Notes: generated by a model not told the origin, from the sequence alone. A stretch of 64,000 bases of DNA from Candidatus Desulfovibrio trichonymphae (GCF_002355955.1 NZ_AP017368.1:1014001-1078000); one strand, 5' to 3'; shown: positions 9,367 through 20,014, counted from the first letter of the stretch. Numbers and translations are program-made.

Positions 9367-10635
9367 ATGCCGAAAACGCTGACGCAAAAAATTTTACAAA
9401 AACACAGCAACGACATTGTGGAGCGCGACGGACAGATTGTGCAATGCCGCGTCTCGCTTGTTCTCGCCAACGACATAACAGCGCCGCTGGCCATCAAATC
9501 CTTTCACGGCATGAACGCGAAACGGGTTTTTGATAAAGATAAAATAGCCCTGATCATGGACCATTTTACACCGCAAAAAGACATTGACTCCGCCAATCAG
9601 GTGAAGACGGCGCGCGCCTTTGCCAAAGAGCAAAATATCACCCACTATTACGAGGGAGGGGCATGCGGCGTGGAACACACCTTTCTGCCGGAGCAGGGTC
9701 TTGTCGGGCCGGGAGATTTGGTTGTCGGCGCAGACAGCCATACCTGCACATACGGCGCTCTGGGAGCCTTTGCCACAGGCATGGGCTCAACAGACATTGC
9801 GGCGGCCATGGCGCTCGGCGAAACATGGTTCAAAGTGCCGCCGGCCATTCGCGTTGACTACACGGGCACAATGCCCCGCTGGCTGCGCTCCAAAGATCTG
9901 ATACTCATGCTCATCAGCGCCGTCGGCGTAGACGGGGCGCTATACAAGGCTCTGGAATTCGGCGGCCCAGTCATTGACAGACTGCCGGTGGAAGGGCGCC
10001 TCACCATGGCCAACATGGCAATTGAGGCCGGAGGGAAGGCGGGACTCTTCCCAGTGGATGAACTGACCCGCGCCTACTGCGCCGAACACGGACGTTCGGG
10101 TATTGACGTTTCGCTTACCGCAGACAAAAACGCGCCATACGATCAAGTGGTCGCCATAGATGTGACCGGCCGTGAGCCTGTGGTGGCCTGCCCGCATTTG
10201 CCCTCCAACGTCAAACCGGTTTCTGAAGTCAAAAATACGCACATACAACAGGTCATCATAGGCTCCTGCACCAACGGCAGAATCAGCGACATGCGCGATG
10301 CGGCAGAACTGCTGCGCGGCCGGAAAGTGGACAAAAATGTGCGCTGCATTGTGCTGCCATCTACGCCGACGGTGTGGAAACAATGCCTCAGAGAAGGCCT
10401 TATAGAAATTTTCATGGATGCGGGTTGTATTGTGGGCCCCTGCACCTGCGGCCCCTGTCTTGGCGGGCACATGGGAATTCTTGGCGACAACGAGCGGGCC
10501 GTATCTACCACAAACCGCAATTTTAAAGGCCGCATGGGCAGCCTTTCCTCTGAGGTCTATCTGGCCGGCCCTGTTGTGGCCGCCGCCTCGGCTGTGGCCG
10601 GCTGCGTGGCCGGGCCGGAGCAGATAGGCGCGTAG
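9367..10635 (+). CDS. leuC: 3-isopropylmalate dehydratase large subunit
   Basis: The 422-residue product is of the shorter archaeal/deltaproteobacterial (LeuC2/HACN-like) type. It carries the [4Fe-4S] ligands in GSCTNGRI (near residue 300) and [12 protein letters not shown] (near 360), and with LeuD it isomerises 2- to 3-isopropylmalate. AAGGAGAAACCC precedes the start. It lies 88 bp after leuA and 70 bp before leuD. Confidence 0.95.
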   Translation: MPKTLTQKILQKHSNDIVERDGQIVQCRVSLVLANDITAPLAIKSFHGMNAKRVFDKDKIALIMDHFTPQKDIDSANQVKTARAFAKEQNITHYYEGGACGVEHTFLPEQGLVGPGDLVVGADSHTCTYGALGAFATGMGSTDIAAAMALGETWFKVPPAIRVDYTGTMPRWLRSKDLILMLISAVGVDGALYKALEFGGPVIDRLPVEGRLTMANMAIEAGGKAGLFPVDELTRAYCAEHGRSGIDVSLTADKNAPYDQVVAIDVTGREPVVACPHLPSNVKPVSEVKNTHIQQVIIGSCTNGRISDMRDAAELLRGRKVDKNVRCIVLPSTPTVWKQCLREGLIEIFMDAGCIVGPCTCGPCLGGHMGILGDNERAVSTTNRNFKGRMGSLSSEVYLAGPVVAAASAVAGCVAGPEQIGA

Positions 10636-10705
10636 ACGCGAAGAGAACAATATCTGCCGGCCTTGCAGGCATTATTTTCCACAGCATGACGATCAGGGGG
10701 ACAGC

Positions 10706-11203
10706 ATGAACTACAAAGGTACAGCCCACACAGTGGGAGACCATATTGACACGGACGCCATTATCCCTGCACGTTATCTCGTTACCACGGACGAAAAGAT
10801 TCTTGGCGTAAAATGCATGTCAGGTCTCGCACCGGACTGGGTCAAGCGCGTACGCAAAGGTGACATTCTGGTGGGCGGGCGCAACTTTGGCTGCGGTTCT
10901 TCGCGTGAACACGCGCCCATAGCCATTCTGGGGGCGGGCATGCCTGTGGTCATTGCCCACAGCTTTGCGCGTATTTTTTACCGCAACGCCTTCAATATGG
11001 GCCTCTTGCTTATGGAGGCGGGTGATGAGGCAAACAAAATTCAGGAAGGCGACGAACTGGAAATCATCCCCGAAGAAGGGCGCGTCCGCGACATAACACG
11101 CGGCCTTGAGATCGTTTGCCCGCCGCTGCCCGCATCCATGTCAGGAATTCTGGCGGCCGGCGGGCTGGTGGGTTATGTCAAAGAACGTCTCCAAAAATCC
11201 TGA
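10706..11203 (+). CDS. leuD: 3-isopropylmalate dehydratase small subunit
   Basis: The 165-residue product is the swivel-domain partner of LeuC. It has [14 protein letters not shown] near the start, [11 protein letters not shown] near residue 60 and [10 protein letters not shown] near residue 95, all typical of LeuD. AGGGGGACAGC precedes the ATG. leuB follows after 10 bp. Confidence 0.95.
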   Translation: MNYKGTAHTVGDHIDTDAIIPARYLVTTDEKILGVKCMSGLAPDWVKRVRKGDILVGGRNFGCGSSREHAPIAILGAGMPVVIAHSFARIFYRNAFNMGLLLMEAGDEANKIQEGDELEIIPEEGRVRDITRGLEIVCPPLPASMSGILAAGGLVGYVKERLQKS

Positions 11204-11213
11204 AGAGCAAACC

Positions 11214-12299
11214 ATGAAAAAACACATATGTCTGCTTGAAGGCGACGGCATCGGCCCGGAAATTCTCGCACAGGGCGTTGACGCCATCACGACAGCCGCC
11301 CGCAAGACCGGCCATGAACTGACATTTGCAAAGGCGCTGATAGGCGGGGCGGCCCTGGACGCCACAGGTGAGCCCCTGCCCTCGGAAACAGTGGAAACAT
11401 GCCGCAATGCCGACGCAGTGTATCTTGCCGCCGTCGGCGGCCCGAAATGGGATGCCGCAAATCCGGAGAAAAGGCCGGAGAAGGGTTTGCTCGGCATACG
11501 CAAAAGCCTTGGCCTGTTCGCCAACCTGCGCCCGGCCATGCTGATGCCCGAACTCGCCGGCGCGTGCCTGTTGCACCCCAAAACAGCCGCCGAGGGGCTG
11601 GATCTGATCGTTGTGCGCGAACTCACGGGTGATGTTTACTTTGGCGAGCCGCGCGGCATTATCATGCGCGACGGCCTGCGCACGGGCGTCAACACCATGC
11701 TGTACACGGAAGAAGGAATCCGCCGCATCGCAAAAGTGGCCTTTGAAACAGCACGGCTACGCCGTAAAAAAGTATGCTCTGTCGACAAAAGCAACGTGCT
11801 TGAAACCTCGCGCCTGTGGCGTGAGGTCGTTATTGCCGTGCACAAAGACTACGGCGATGTGGAACTCAGCCACATGTATGTGGACAACGCGGCCATGCAG
11901 CTTGTGCGCGCGCCTTCACAGTTTGACGTTATCCTCACCGGCAATCTTTTCGGCGATATCCTTTCAGACGAGGCGGCCGTGATTACAGGCTCGCTCGGTA
12001 TGCTGCCTTCATCTGCACTTGGGGACGACGGGCCCGGACTTTTTGAACCGACACACGGCTCGGCACCGGATATAGCGGGGCAGGACAAGGCAAATCCCCT
12101 TGCCGCCATTCTTTCCGGCGCCATGCTGCTGCGCCTTGGGCTGAACATACCCGAAGCGGCTTCCCTTGTTGAGAACGCGGTTCGCCAAGCACTGCGCGAT
12201 GGTTTTCGCACTTTCGATATTATGGAACCGGGAAAAACCTTGGTCGGCTGCAGGGCTATGGGCCAAAAAGTCATTGAAAATATTGGCAAGGCATACTAA
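11214..12299 (+). CDS. leuB: 3-isopropylmalate dehydrogenase
   Basis: The 361-residue product oxidatively decarboxylates 3-isopropylmalate, completing the leucine-specific pathway. It shows [11 protein letters not shown] at the N-terminus, [14 protein letters not shown] near residue 140, [13 protein letters not shown], and the NAD-binding stretch [18 protein letters not shown] near residue 280. The start at 11214 follows a GAAGAGC; the frame is open further upstream but overlaps leuD. Confidence 0.95.
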   Translation: MKKHICLLEGDGIGPEILAQGVDAITTAARKTGHELTFAKALIGGAALDATGEPLPSETVETCRNADAVYLAAVGGPKWDAANPEKRPEKGLLGIRKSLGLFANLRPAMLMPELAGACLLHPKTAAEGLDLIVVRELTGDVYFGEPRGIIMRDGLRTGVNTMLYTEEGIRRIAKVAFETARLRRKKVCSVDKSNVLETSRLWREVVIAVHKDYGDVELSHMYVDNAAMQLVRAPSQFDVILTGNLFGDILSDEAAVITGSLGMLPSSALGDDGPGLFEPTHGSAPDIAGQDKANPLAAILSGAMLLRLGLNIPEAASLVENAVRQALRDGFRTFDIMEPGKTLVGCRAMGQKVIENIGKAY

Positions 12300-12337
12300 A
12301 CGGGACAAAAAAATTCAGAGTCGGACGCCGTCCGGCT

Positions 12338-12442
12338 TTATGGCCGGCCAATACCCTGAACAGCGGCTTGAGCCGCCGGAATAAGCAGCTTGGCAGACCA
12401 GTAGTGTGCCGTTCCACAGGCTTCTATGCCTATAACAATGCC
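12338..12442 (-). pseudogene. IS110-family transposase fragment
   Basis: The minus strand downstream of the methyltransferase stop reads IGIEACGTAHYWSAKLL before running into a stop at 12338. That stretch resembles the DEDD-domain signature of IS110-type transposases (G-M-E-A-C-x-x-x-H-Y-W). Only about 35 codons remain, with no start and no catalytic remainder. The identification rests on this one motif. Confidence 0.45.
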
Positions 12443-12444
12443 CG

Positions 12445-13200
12445 TCACGCGCCGCGAATCCAGTATGTGTCAAACCCGTCGTTGAGGCGGCCGTCTTCGA
12501 TGTCTTTAAATTCAGCCTGAAGGAAAAGGCGGTGGTATTCCGTCCTTGTGCGCCGCCAACCCCAGAACTGCTGGCGGCGAATGCTGAGGCAGTGCAGTAC
12601 CCCGCGTATAATTATTTTGAGTGTATTGACAAGACTGCCTATAAAGGAATCCTCCTGCAGCAACGATGCGGAAAGACACATCAGCTCGCCGCCCGGGGCG
12701 AGCAGTGCGCGCAGCTCACCGAGCAGATGCGCCATTCCGCGTGTGGGGATGCCGTAATCCACTGCGGAAAGGTATATCATGTCGTAGCAGACGTCAGAAG
12801 GCAAACAGGCGGGAGGCAGGCCGATATATATGCGCTCGACCGGGATATGCTTGCGCAGCCATTTCATGCCGACAGTGCTTGGCTCATTGACGTGCAGTTC
12901 TATCTTCGGCATTTCGTCCAGCAGCATTTTTTCCATATAGCCTACGCCGCTGCCGATGGAGAGCACACGCACCGGGCCGGTTTTTTTCTGCATGGCGCGC
13001 AGGCGCCCGGCAAGCCAGCAGGCGTCCTTGCGCTTGTTGGCGCGCCAGCCAGCTGGCAAAGAGTCCCAGTTTTTGTAGCGGCGGAAGAGTTCTTCATAGA
13101 AAATGGCGTAAAAGCGCGGTTCCGCCAGATGAAAAAAGGAAATGTGCGAAAAGGCGGTAAACGGTATTCCCTGCCAGCTTTCCTGATAAAAACGCCGCAC
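12445..13200 (-). CDS. Class I SAM-dependent methyltransferase
   Basis: The 251-residue product has a Rossmann methyltransferase fold with motif I VRVLSIGSGVGYME near residue 77, an acidic residue closing strand 2 (HVNEPS) and a post-II segment LLGELRALLAPGGELMCLS. The substrate cannot be told from the sequence. It sits 29 bp downstream of pgk on the same strand and may be a read-through passenger of that operon. Its 3' end abuts an IS110 remnant. Confidence 0.75.
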   Translation of the reverse strand: MRRFYQESWQGIPFTAFSHISFFHLAEPRFYAIFYEELFRRYKNWDSLPAGWRANKRKDACWLAGRLRAMQKKTGPVRVLSIGSGVGYMEKMLLDEMPKIELHVNEPSTVGMKWLRKHIPVERIYIGLPPACLPSDVCYDMIYLSAVDYGIPTRGMAHLLGELRALLAPGGELMCLSASLLQEDSFIGSLVNTLKIIIRGVLHCLSIRRQQFWGWRRTRTEYHRLFLQAEFKDIEDGRLNDGFDTYWIRGA

Positions 13201-13229
13201 TGTAAGCCTCCGAAATGTTGTCCCGACCG

Positions 13230-14399
13230 TTATCCGCGATCTTCCAGCGCGGCGACGGAAGGCAGCACTTTGCCCTCCAGAAGTTCCAGCGACGCGCCGC
13301 TGCCGGTTGAAATATACCCCATTTTGTCCGCCAGGCCATAGCCTTCCACTGCCGCCACAGAATCGCCGCCGCCCACGACAACAAAAGCTTTTGAATTCGC
13401 CAGGATAGTTGCCAGAGCCTTTGTGCCCGCGCCGAAGGGATCGGTTTCAAACGCGCCCACAGGCCCGTTCCAGACAACGGTTGCCGCCTTGTCCAGCAAC
13501 GCGGCATAACGTTCCACAGTTTTTGGGCCTATATCCAGAATCATCTCTTTGTCCTGCACAGCGCCGGCCTCTCGTGACACGGCCTTTTGGCCGGGCGCCA
13601 GTTCAGCGGCCGTCACCAGGTCTACCGGCAAAGGCAGTTCCTTGCCCTGGGTTTTTGCCTGATTCATGATTTTTTCAGCTTCGGGAATCAAATCCCTTTC
13701 GCAAAACGAGGCCCCCACATTGCAGCCCGCCGCGGCCAGAAAGGTATTGGCAATGCCACCGCCCACAATCAGGCTATCTATCTTGTCAAGCAAATTCTTC
13801 AGAATGCCCAGTTTTGTGGAAACCTTGGAACCTCCGATGACGGCGACAAGCGGCCGTTGCGGCCTGTCCATCACTTTGGCGAAAGCCGCAAGCTCGGCAG
13901 CCATCAGCAGGCCGACGCATGCTACAGGCGCAAGGTGAACCGCCCCTTCGGTAGAGGCGTGCGCACGGTGGGCCGCGCCGAAGGCGTCCATCACATACAC
14001 ATCACCAAGTGCCGCGAGTTTCGCGGCAAGCGTCGGGTCATTTTTTTTTTCGCCTTTGAGAAAACGCACATTTTCCATCAACACGCACTGCCCCGGAGCG
14101 GCCTTGGCGTCTTCAAACCCGGCGACAAGCGGCACGGCAAGGCCCAACAGTTTCGTCAGACGCTCGGCTACGGGCTTGAGTGAAAACTGCTCTTCGTACT
14201 GTTCTTCTGTCGGACGGCCCAAATGCGAAAGCACAATAACGCCTGCACCACCGGCAAGCGCTGTTTCTATGGTGGACAAAGCGGCGCGGATGCGCTTGTC
14301 GTTCGTGATATGCCCGTCTTTCATAGGGGCATTGAGATCCTGCCGGATAACAAGTGTTTTTCTTTTGATATCAACCTCTTGTAATTGTTTAATGGGCAT
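13230..14399 (-). CDS. pgk: Phosphoglycerate kinase
   Basis: The 389-residue product makes ATP from 1,3-bisphosphoglycerate. It has RQDLNAPMKDG at the N-terminus, SHLGRP near residue 60, and the C-terminal GGGDSVAAVEGYG and STGSGASLELLEG motifs of the nucleotide lobe. Its length is near the usual 390-400. It follows tkt after 18 bp, so it joins a carbon-metabolism gene group with tkt and rpe. Confidence 0.95.
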   Translation of the reverse strand: MPIKQLQEVDIKRKTLVIRQDLNAPMKDGHITNDKRIRAALSTIETALAGGAGVIVLSHLGRPTEEQYEEQFSLKPVAERLTKLLGLAVPLVAGFEDAKAAPGQCVLMENVRFLKGEKKNDPTLAAKLAALGDVYVMDAFGAAHRAHASTEGAVHLAPVACVGLLMAAELAAFAKVMDRPQRPLVAVIGGSKVSTKLGILKNLLDKIDSLIVGGGIANTFLAAAGCNVGASFCERDLIPEAEKIMNQAKTQGKELPLPVDLVTAAELAPGQKAVSREAGAVQDKEMILDIGPKTVERYAALLDKAATVVWNGPVGAFETDPFGAGTKALATILANSKAFVVVGGGDSVAAVEGYGLADKMGYISTGSGASLELLEGKVLPSVAALEDRG

Positions 14400-14417
14400 G
14401 GTCTCTTCCGTGTGGTT

Positions 14418-16445
14418 CTATTGATGGACCTTTTTGTCTGTGGCGCTGAGAAGAGCCTTGGCCATATTCAGCAGATGATCAGAAGTGAAGCCGAAGCGTT
14501 CACACAAAACCGACGCGGGAGCGGATGCGCCGAATGTTGCCATGCCCAGCACAGCGCCGTCCAGACCGACATATTTGCGCCAGTAGTCCGGCGCCGCGGC
14601 TTCCACGGCAATGCGCGCGCGGCAGGCGTCCGGCAGCACGCTTTCTTTGTAGCCGTCATCCTGCGCGTCAAAAATTTCGGCGCAGGGCAGGGAAACCACG
14701 CGAGCCCGTCGGCTCCCTTCCTCCGGGGCGGCAAGACGTTCGGCCGTCTCCACGGCAAGGGCGACTTCCGAGCCTGTCGCCAGCAAAATGATCTCCGGCG
14801 CGCCTTCACAGTCATGCAGCACGTAACCGCCTTTCGCGACAACGGCAAGCTGCGCCGCGTCACGCGGCATAAACTGCAGTTTCTGGCGCGAAAGCGAAAG
14901 GCAGACAGGAGTATGGCGGCTTGCCAGAGCGCACTTCCAGGCGGCGACCGTTTCAACGCTGTCGCAGGGCCGCCAGAGCAGGAGGTTGGGCGTGGCGCGC
15001 AGGGCCGCGATCTGCTCCACAGGCTGATGCGTGGGACCGTCTTCTCCCACGCCGATGGAATCATGCGTGAAAACCCATACTAAGCGAAGGCCCATGAGCG
15101 CGGCAAGACGCACGGCGTTTTTTGCCTGATCCGAAAAAGCCATGAACGTGCCGGCGTAGGGCATAAAGCCGCCGTGCAGGGCAAGTCCGTTCATAATGGT
15201 GCCCATGCCGAACTCCCGGACACCATAAGAGAGATAATTGCCTTTGTATGTCGCTGTATTGAGGCGTTGTGAGGCTTTTACGGCAGTACCCACAGAACCG
15301 GACAAATCCGCCGAACCACCGATCAACTCCGGCATGCGCGGCACAAGATGTTCCAGCACTTTTTGGGAAGCCGCGCGCGTAGCCGCGTTTTCCTTTTCGT
15401 CCAGCACTTCGCACAGCAGATTTTGCATGAACGCTGACCAGTCAGTCGGCAGATCTCCGGCCATGCGCCGGGAAAATTCCGCAGCCGACTCCGGAAAAAC
15501 TTTTTTGTAGGAGGCAAAGGTCGCATTCCATCTGTCTTCAGCCTCCTGTCCTGCCGCGCGGGCGTTCCAGGCTGCATAGACAGTTTCGGGGACGACAAAG
15601 GGAGGTTCTGTCCAGTTCAGAGTTTTTCGCGCGGCCTGCGCGGCTTTCGCGCCAAGAGGGGCACCGTGGCTTTTTTCCGAGTCGGCCTTGGGTGAGCCGA
15701 AGCCAATGTGCGTGCGGCAGACAACAAGACTCGGGTGGGCTATTTCTGCCCGTGCCGCGGCCAGCGCCGCGTCCAGGGCTGCTCCATCGTGCCCGTCAAC
15801 CGGGCCGATGACCTGCCAGCCGTAAGCGATAAATCGCGCCGCGACATCTTCATTGTACCAGTCGTCAATACGGCCGTCTATGGATATGCCGTTGGAATCA
15901 TACAGCACAATGAGTTTGCCCAGACCCCAAATCCCTGCAAGGGAACAGGCTTCGTGCGAAACGCCTTCCATCAGGCATCCGTCGCCACAAAAGACGTAGG
16001 TGCGGTGATCCACCACACAGTGCTCGTTCGTATTGAAGCGTGCGGCAAGCATGCGTTCGGCAAGCGCCATGCCCACGGCTGAGGCTATGCCCTGACCGAG
16101 GGGCCCGGTTGTCATTTCCACGCCGGGGCAGACATGATTTTCCGGATGGCCCGGCGTTTTTGAACCCCACTGGCGAAAGTTCTTTATGTCGGCGAGGGAG
16201 ATGTCATAGCCTGTAAGATGCAGCACCGCATAATAGAGCATGGAGGCGTGGCCGTTGGAAAGCACAAAACGATCCCGGTCAGGCCAGGCGGGATTTGACG
16301 GATTGTGCCTGAAGCCATGCCGCCAGAGGGCTTCGGCCATGTCGGCCATGCCGAGCGGCGCACCGGGATGGCCGGAACCGGCTTTTTCAATGGCGTCAAT
16401 GGCAAGTGCGCGAACGGCGTTAGCGCATTCTCTTCGCGTGGGCAT
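14418..16445 (-). CDS. tkt: Transketolase
   Basis: The 675-residue product is a thiamine-diphosphate transketolase of the pentose phosphate pathway. It has GSGHPGAPLGMAD near residue 24, the TPP motif GDGCLMEGVSHEAC followed by YDSNGISIDG (near 150-185), and EDGPTHQPVEQ near 460. ATG 16445 gives the normal N-terminus; a start at 16466 would overlap rpe. It lies just downstream of rpe and upstream of pgk. Confidence 0.95.
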   Translation of the reverse strand: MPTRRECANAVRALAIDAIEKAGSGHPGAPLGMADMAEALWRHGFRHNPSNPAWPDRDRFVLSNGHASMLYYAVLHLTGYDISLADIKNFRQWGSKTPGHPENHVCPGVEMTTGPLGQGIASAVGMALAERMLAARFNTNEHCVVDHRTYVFCGDGCLMEGVSHEACSLAGIWGLGKLIVLYDSNGISIDGRIDDWYNEDVAARFIAYGWQVIGPVDGHDGAALDAALAAARAEIAHPSLVVCRTHIGFGSPKADSEKSHGAPLGAKAAQAARKTLNWTEPPFVVPETVYAAWNARAAGQEAEDRWNATFASYKKVFPESAAEFSRRMAGDLPTDWSAFMQNLLCEVLDEKENAATRAASQKVLEHLVPRMPELIGGSADLSGSVGTAVKASQRLNTATYKGNYLSYGVREFGMGTIMNGLALHGGFMPYAGTFMAFSDQAKNAVRLAALMGLRLVWVFTHDSIGVGEDGPTHQPVEQIAALRATPNLLLWRPCDSVETVAAWKCALASRHTPVCLSLSRQKLQFMPRDAAQLAVVAKGGYVLHDCEGAPEIILLATGSEVALAVETAERLAAPEEGSRRARVVSLPCAEIFDAQDDGYKESVLPDACRARIAVEAAAPDYWRKYVGLDGAVLGMATFGASAPASVLCERFGFTSDHLLNMAKALLSATDKKVHQ

Positions 16446-16459
16446 AGTTCTGCCTGGAC

Positions 16460-17179
16460 TTAACATGACGCAGGCGGTTCACGACGCCAGCCGCAGGCCT
16501 TGTCCAATGCGGGGCGCGGAGGCAGATGCTCCGCAGCGCGCATAAACGCCGCCAGCCGCGCGTCATAGGGTTTATGGCCGAAAAACGCCGAGCCGGAAAC
16601 CAGTATGTCCGCCCCCGCTTCCATAATGGCCGCTGTATTTTCAGGGCACACGCCGCCGTCCACCTGAACGGGCGTGTCCTGTGCGCCGGTGGCGGCCAGC
16701 AGCGCGCGGGCGGCGCGGATTTTGTCATATGCTTCCGGAAGAAAGGACTGCCCAGAAAATCCTGGATTGACGCCCATCAGAAGCAACATGTCCAGGTCAG
16801 GAGCAAGCCAGCGCAGGGAGGAAATATCTGTGCCGGGGTTAAAGGCCAGACCCGACTTGAGCCCCATGTCGCGAATGGCCGCGAGCGTGCGTCGAGGGTT
16901 GCGGTCTGCTTCCGCATGCAGCACCAGCATGTCGGCCCCGGCGTCCCTGAAGTCGTGCAGATACCGGGCGGGATATTCAATCATCAGGTGCACGTCGAAA
17001 AAAAGTCTGCTGTGAGGTCGTATGGCCCTGATCAAAGGAGGGCCGAAAGTTATGTTCGGCACAAAAGAGCCGTCCATAATGTCCAGATGCAGCCATCTCA
17101 CGCCCGCGTCTTCCAAGGCGGAGAGTTCCGCGACAAGACAGGAAAGATCGGCGGAAAGCAGTGAGGGAGAAAGAATCAT
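16460..17179 (-). CDS. rpe: Ribulose-phosphate 3-epimerase
   Basis: The 239-residue TIM-barrel enzyme interconverts ribulose-5-phosphate and xylulose-5-phosphate, supplying the transketolase encoded next. It contains HLDIMDGSFVPNITFGP near residue 32, VNPGFSGQSF near 138, and VDGGVCPEN near 172, which hold the metal-binding and catalytic residues. The C-terminus is a little longer than in most Rpe proteins. Confidence 0.95.
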   Translation of the reverse strand: MILSPSLLSADLSCLVAELSALEDAGVRWLHLDIMDGSFVPNITFGPPLIRAIRPHSRLFFDVHLMIEYPARYLHDFRDAGADMLVLHAEADRNPRRTLAAIRDMGLKSGLAFNPGTDISSLRWLAPDLDMLLLMGVNPGFSGQSFLPEAYDKIRAARALLAATGAQDTPVQVDGGVCPENTAAIMEAGADILVSGSAFFGHKPYDARLAAFMRAAEHLPPRPALDKACGWRREPPASC

Positions 17180-17191
17180 TTTCCTTTTCCC

Positions 17192-17536
17192 TCATGACCG
17201 ACCGGCCAATAAACGCCGCACAGCCGTAATTTCACGTATCACCATCTGCATGAAGGTCGGGTCAGGCACAGCCGTCACGCGTGCGGGCAGATTTTCATCC
17301 AGCACGGCGCTGCCTTCCAGCAGGCGACGCGCGCCCTCAATTGTCATGCCCTGTTCATGGAGCAATTGCTGTATGCGCCGCAGAAGGGTCACATCCGCTT
17401 CGGTGTAAAGACGTTGTCCCTTGTCTGTACGCGAAGGGGCAAGCTGCGGAAATTCCGTTTCCCAGAAGCGCAGGACATGCGTCTTCAGGTTGAGCAGTTC
17501 CGCCGCTTCGCCGATGCGATATATTTTTTCCGACAT
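17192..17536 (-). CDS. MerR-family transcriptional regulator
   Basis: The 114-residue product starts with a winged-helix DNA-binding domain (YRIGEAAELLNLKTHVLRFW, GQRLYTEADVTLL) and a helical linker typical of small MerR regulators. There is no cysteine-rich metal site at the C-terminus. A GTG at 17542 also opens the frame, but GGGGAG directly abuts it, so ATG 17536 is preferred. The gene lies between pheT and rpe; similar small MerR genes near pheT recall ihfA in enterics, but this protein is not IHF. The target is unknown. Confidence 0.85.
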   Translation of the reverse strand: MSEKIYRIGEAAELLNLKTHVLRFWETEFPQLAPSRTDKGQRLYTEADVTLLRRIQQLLHEQGMTIEGARRLLEGSAVLDENLPARVTAVPDPTFMQMVIREITAVRRLLAGRS

Positions 17537-17596
17537 GCGCACTCCCCGTTCAAGGAAACAGGATCAGGTTTGTCTCCGGCCGGGGCGAATGGCGGT

Positions 17597-20014
17597 TTAC
17601 ACGCGTACGCCCAGAGCCTCCACCAGTGATTGTGCCACTTTCCCCCTCTCTTTGTCCACTTCCGCGTCTTTGAGAGTTCGGCCGGGGTGGCGGAAGGTCA
17701 AACGAAAGGTCAAATGGCGCTCCGCGCCCTCCTGCGGCTCGAACACGTCCGCTAAAAAGGCTTCGGCAAGCAGCGGCAGGGAAAGTTTTGCCATATGGTC
17801 AAGCACATGGCTCACGCGCAGGCCCGACCCGGCTATGACCGTGATGTCGCGGCGCACCGGGGGGTAAAGCGGCAGGGGCGCGAATCGCACACAGGCCACG
17901 TCGTGCATGGCGTACAGCGCATCAAGATTGAATTCGGCAAGCCACACGCCCTTGCGCGCGTGAAAAGCATCCACCAGAGCCGGTTTGACGCGGCCCATGC
18001 AGCCGACTGACCGCCCGGCAACGCACATTTCCACGCAGGGAAGCAGCCAGAGGTGGTCATTGACCGTCTCGCAGCCGGGGGCTGGCAGATGTAAAAAGTT
18101 CAGCAAATGTTCCGCTATGCCCTTGATGTCGGCATAATCCATGTCCGCTTCGGCATGGGGCCAGGCAACATCGTGCCGCGCGCCGTAAAGCAGGATGCCG
18201 AGCATGCCGGTTTCACGCGCCGCTGTGGGCAACTGCCCCTGTGCTGGCGCGGCGTCCGCATCCGTGTGTTCTTCAAAAATATGCGCCAGTTCAAAAAGGC
18301 GCAAGCCCTGGACGCCCTGGGCCAGATTGTTGCGCAGCGACTGAAGCAAGCTCGGCGCGAGCGATGTCCGCAGAACGTCCTGTTCCGCTGAAAGCGGATT
18401 GACTATGGAAATTCTGCCCTGCCGCGGCAGCCCGAGATGGTCAAGATCCTTATGGCCGACAAAGCTGTAGTTGACGGCTTCGTTAAGGCCGAGACCGGCA
18501 CCCCAGTGCTTGACGCGCGACCGGAAAAAGTAGTCTGACCGGGACTGGCCCGCACGGTCAAGGCTTTTGCGCATCGGCGGCAAAACAGGGGGGATGGCGT
18601 CAAGCCCGTGCATGCGGCACACTTCTTCAATCAAATCCGCCTCACGGGTGAGGTCCGGTCGCCAGCTGGGCTGAGTGACCCGCCATACAGTTCCTTTATT
18701 GACGACGCAGCCAAGCAGCGTGAGGGCTGTTTCGCAAAATTCCCTGTTTAAGGTCACGCCAAGCAGGGCGTCGGCCTTTTCAGGCCGGAAGGCGATGGCA
18801 ACAGGCGCAAAGGGTTTGGGTTCCGCCCTGGAAAGCCCCCTGCGCACCACGCCGCCGCCGAAGGCGGCCATCATGGCGCAGGCCCGGTCGAGCGCCCAGA
18901 CGGTGCGCCGCTGATCAATGCCGCGCTCAAAACGGTAGGACGCTTCAGAAGAAAGCCCCAGACGCCGTGAAGTTTTGCGTATGCTCTCCGGCTTGAAGAT
19001 AGCGCTTTCCAGAAAGACAGTTCGACTTGTCTGAGTTATTTCCGTATTCAGCCCGCCCATAACGCCGGCCAGACCCACAATGCGTTCCGCGTCGCAGATG
19101 CAGAGGTCGCGGTCGGTCAACACGCGTTCCTGACCGTCCAGTGTGGTGAATTTCGCGTTGTTTTGAGCAGTCTTGACAGCAATGCGGCCGCCTCTGAGCT
19201 TGTCCAGATCAAAAGCGTGCAGAGGCTGGCCGCATTCAAGCAGAATATAGTTTGTCACATCCACAATGTTTGAAATGGGTCGCACGCCCATGGCGTGCAG
19301 ACGGCGGCGCACGCGCGCGGGGGATGGCGCCGCCCTGATATCGGCAATAATCCTGCCGGAATAAAGCCGGCAGAGATCCGCATCCTCTATGTCAATGGGC
19401 ACAAGGGCTTCCGGCCGAGTTTTGTCTTCTGTGACGGGCAGTTCCTGAATGGTCACGGGCAGGTGAAACGCATTTGCCGTTTCCCGCGCAAGGCCCAGCA
19501 CGGAAAGACAATCCGAACGGTTGGGCGTGATGGAAATGTCGAGCACCTCGGTGTCCAGATCAAGCGTGTCCACAAGCCGCGCGCCGGGGAGCGCGTCTTC
19601 GGGCAGCACCATAATGCCGCTGTGATCCTCCGTCATGCCCAGCTCGCGCTCGGAACAGATCATGCCGAAGGAAGGCGCGCCGCGCAGTTTTGCTTTTCTG
19701 ATCACAGTGCCGTCAGGCAGGCGCGCGCCGACAAGGGCAACAGGAACTTTTTGCCCGGCCGCAACATTGGGCGCACCGCAGACGATATCCAGAAGTTCTT
19801 CCTGCCCCGCGTTGACTTTGCACAGATGCAGATGGTCTGATTCAGGATGCTTCACACATGCCGTGACCTCGCCGACAATAATGGCGCTGATGGCCGCATA
19901 AGGGCGCAGAATATCCTTAAGTTCCAGCCCGAGCATTGTCAGCCTGTCGCCCAGCGCTTCGGCGCTGCCCTCGTAAGGCGTAAATTCGCACAGCCACGCA
20001 AGAGAAAGCAACAT
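17597..20014 (-). CDS. pheT: Phenylalanyl-tRNA synthetase beta subunit
   Basis: The 805-residue product has the N-terminal tRNA-binding (EMAP-like) domain, the B3/B4 editing domain, B5, a core domain lacking catalytic motifs, and the C-terminal anticodon-binding FDX-ACB domain (PPVRRDITV near residue 715). Its length matches the family. It works as an alpha2-beta2 complex with PheS. A small secreted-protein gene separates it from pheS. Confidence 0.95.
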   Translation of the reverse strand: MLLSLAWLCEFTPYEGSAEALGDRLTMLGLELKDILRPYAAISAIIVGEVTACVKHPESDHLHLCKVNAGQEELLDIVCGAPNVAAGQKVPVALVGARLPDGTVIRKAKLRGAPSFGMICSERELGMTEDHSGIMVLPEDALPGARLVDTLDLDTEVLDISITPNRSDCLSVLGLARETANAFHLPVTIQELPVTEDKTRPEALVPIDIEDADLCRLYSGRIIADIRAAPSPARVRRRLHAMGVRPISNIVDVTNYILLECGQPLHAFDLDKLRGGRIAVKTAQNNAKFTTLDGQERVLTDRDLCICDAERIVGLAGVMGGLNTEITQTSRTVFLESAIFKPESIRKTSRRLGLSSEASYRFERGIDQRRTVWALDRACAMMAAFGGGVVRRGLSRAEPKPFAPVAIAFRPEKADALLGVTLNREFCETALTLLGCVVNKGTVWRVTQPSWRPDLTREADLIEEVCRMHGLDAIPPVLPPMRKSLDRAGQSRSDYFFRSRVKHWGAGLGLNEAVNYSFVGHKDLDHLGLPRQGRISIVNPLSAEQDVLRTSLAPSLLQSLRNNLAQGVQGLRLFELAHIFEEHTDADAAPAQGQLPTAARETGMLGILLYGARHDVAWPHAEADMDYADIKGIAEHLLNFLHLPAPGCETVNDHLWLLPCVEMCVAGRSVGCMGRVKPALVDAFHARKGVWLAEFNLDALYAMHDVACVRFAPLPLYPPVRRDITVIAGSGLRVSHVLDHMAKLSLPLLAEAFLADVFEPQEGAERHLTFRLTFRHPGRTLKDAEVDKERGKVAQSLVEALGVRV

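Noticed and set aside
12300-12345. Possible terminator after leuB
   Set aside because: The inverted repeats are only 4-5 bp and there is no T tract.
12532-13341. 269-codon frame on the plus strand
   Set aside because: It is antisense to the methyltransferase, whose SAM motif is clear.
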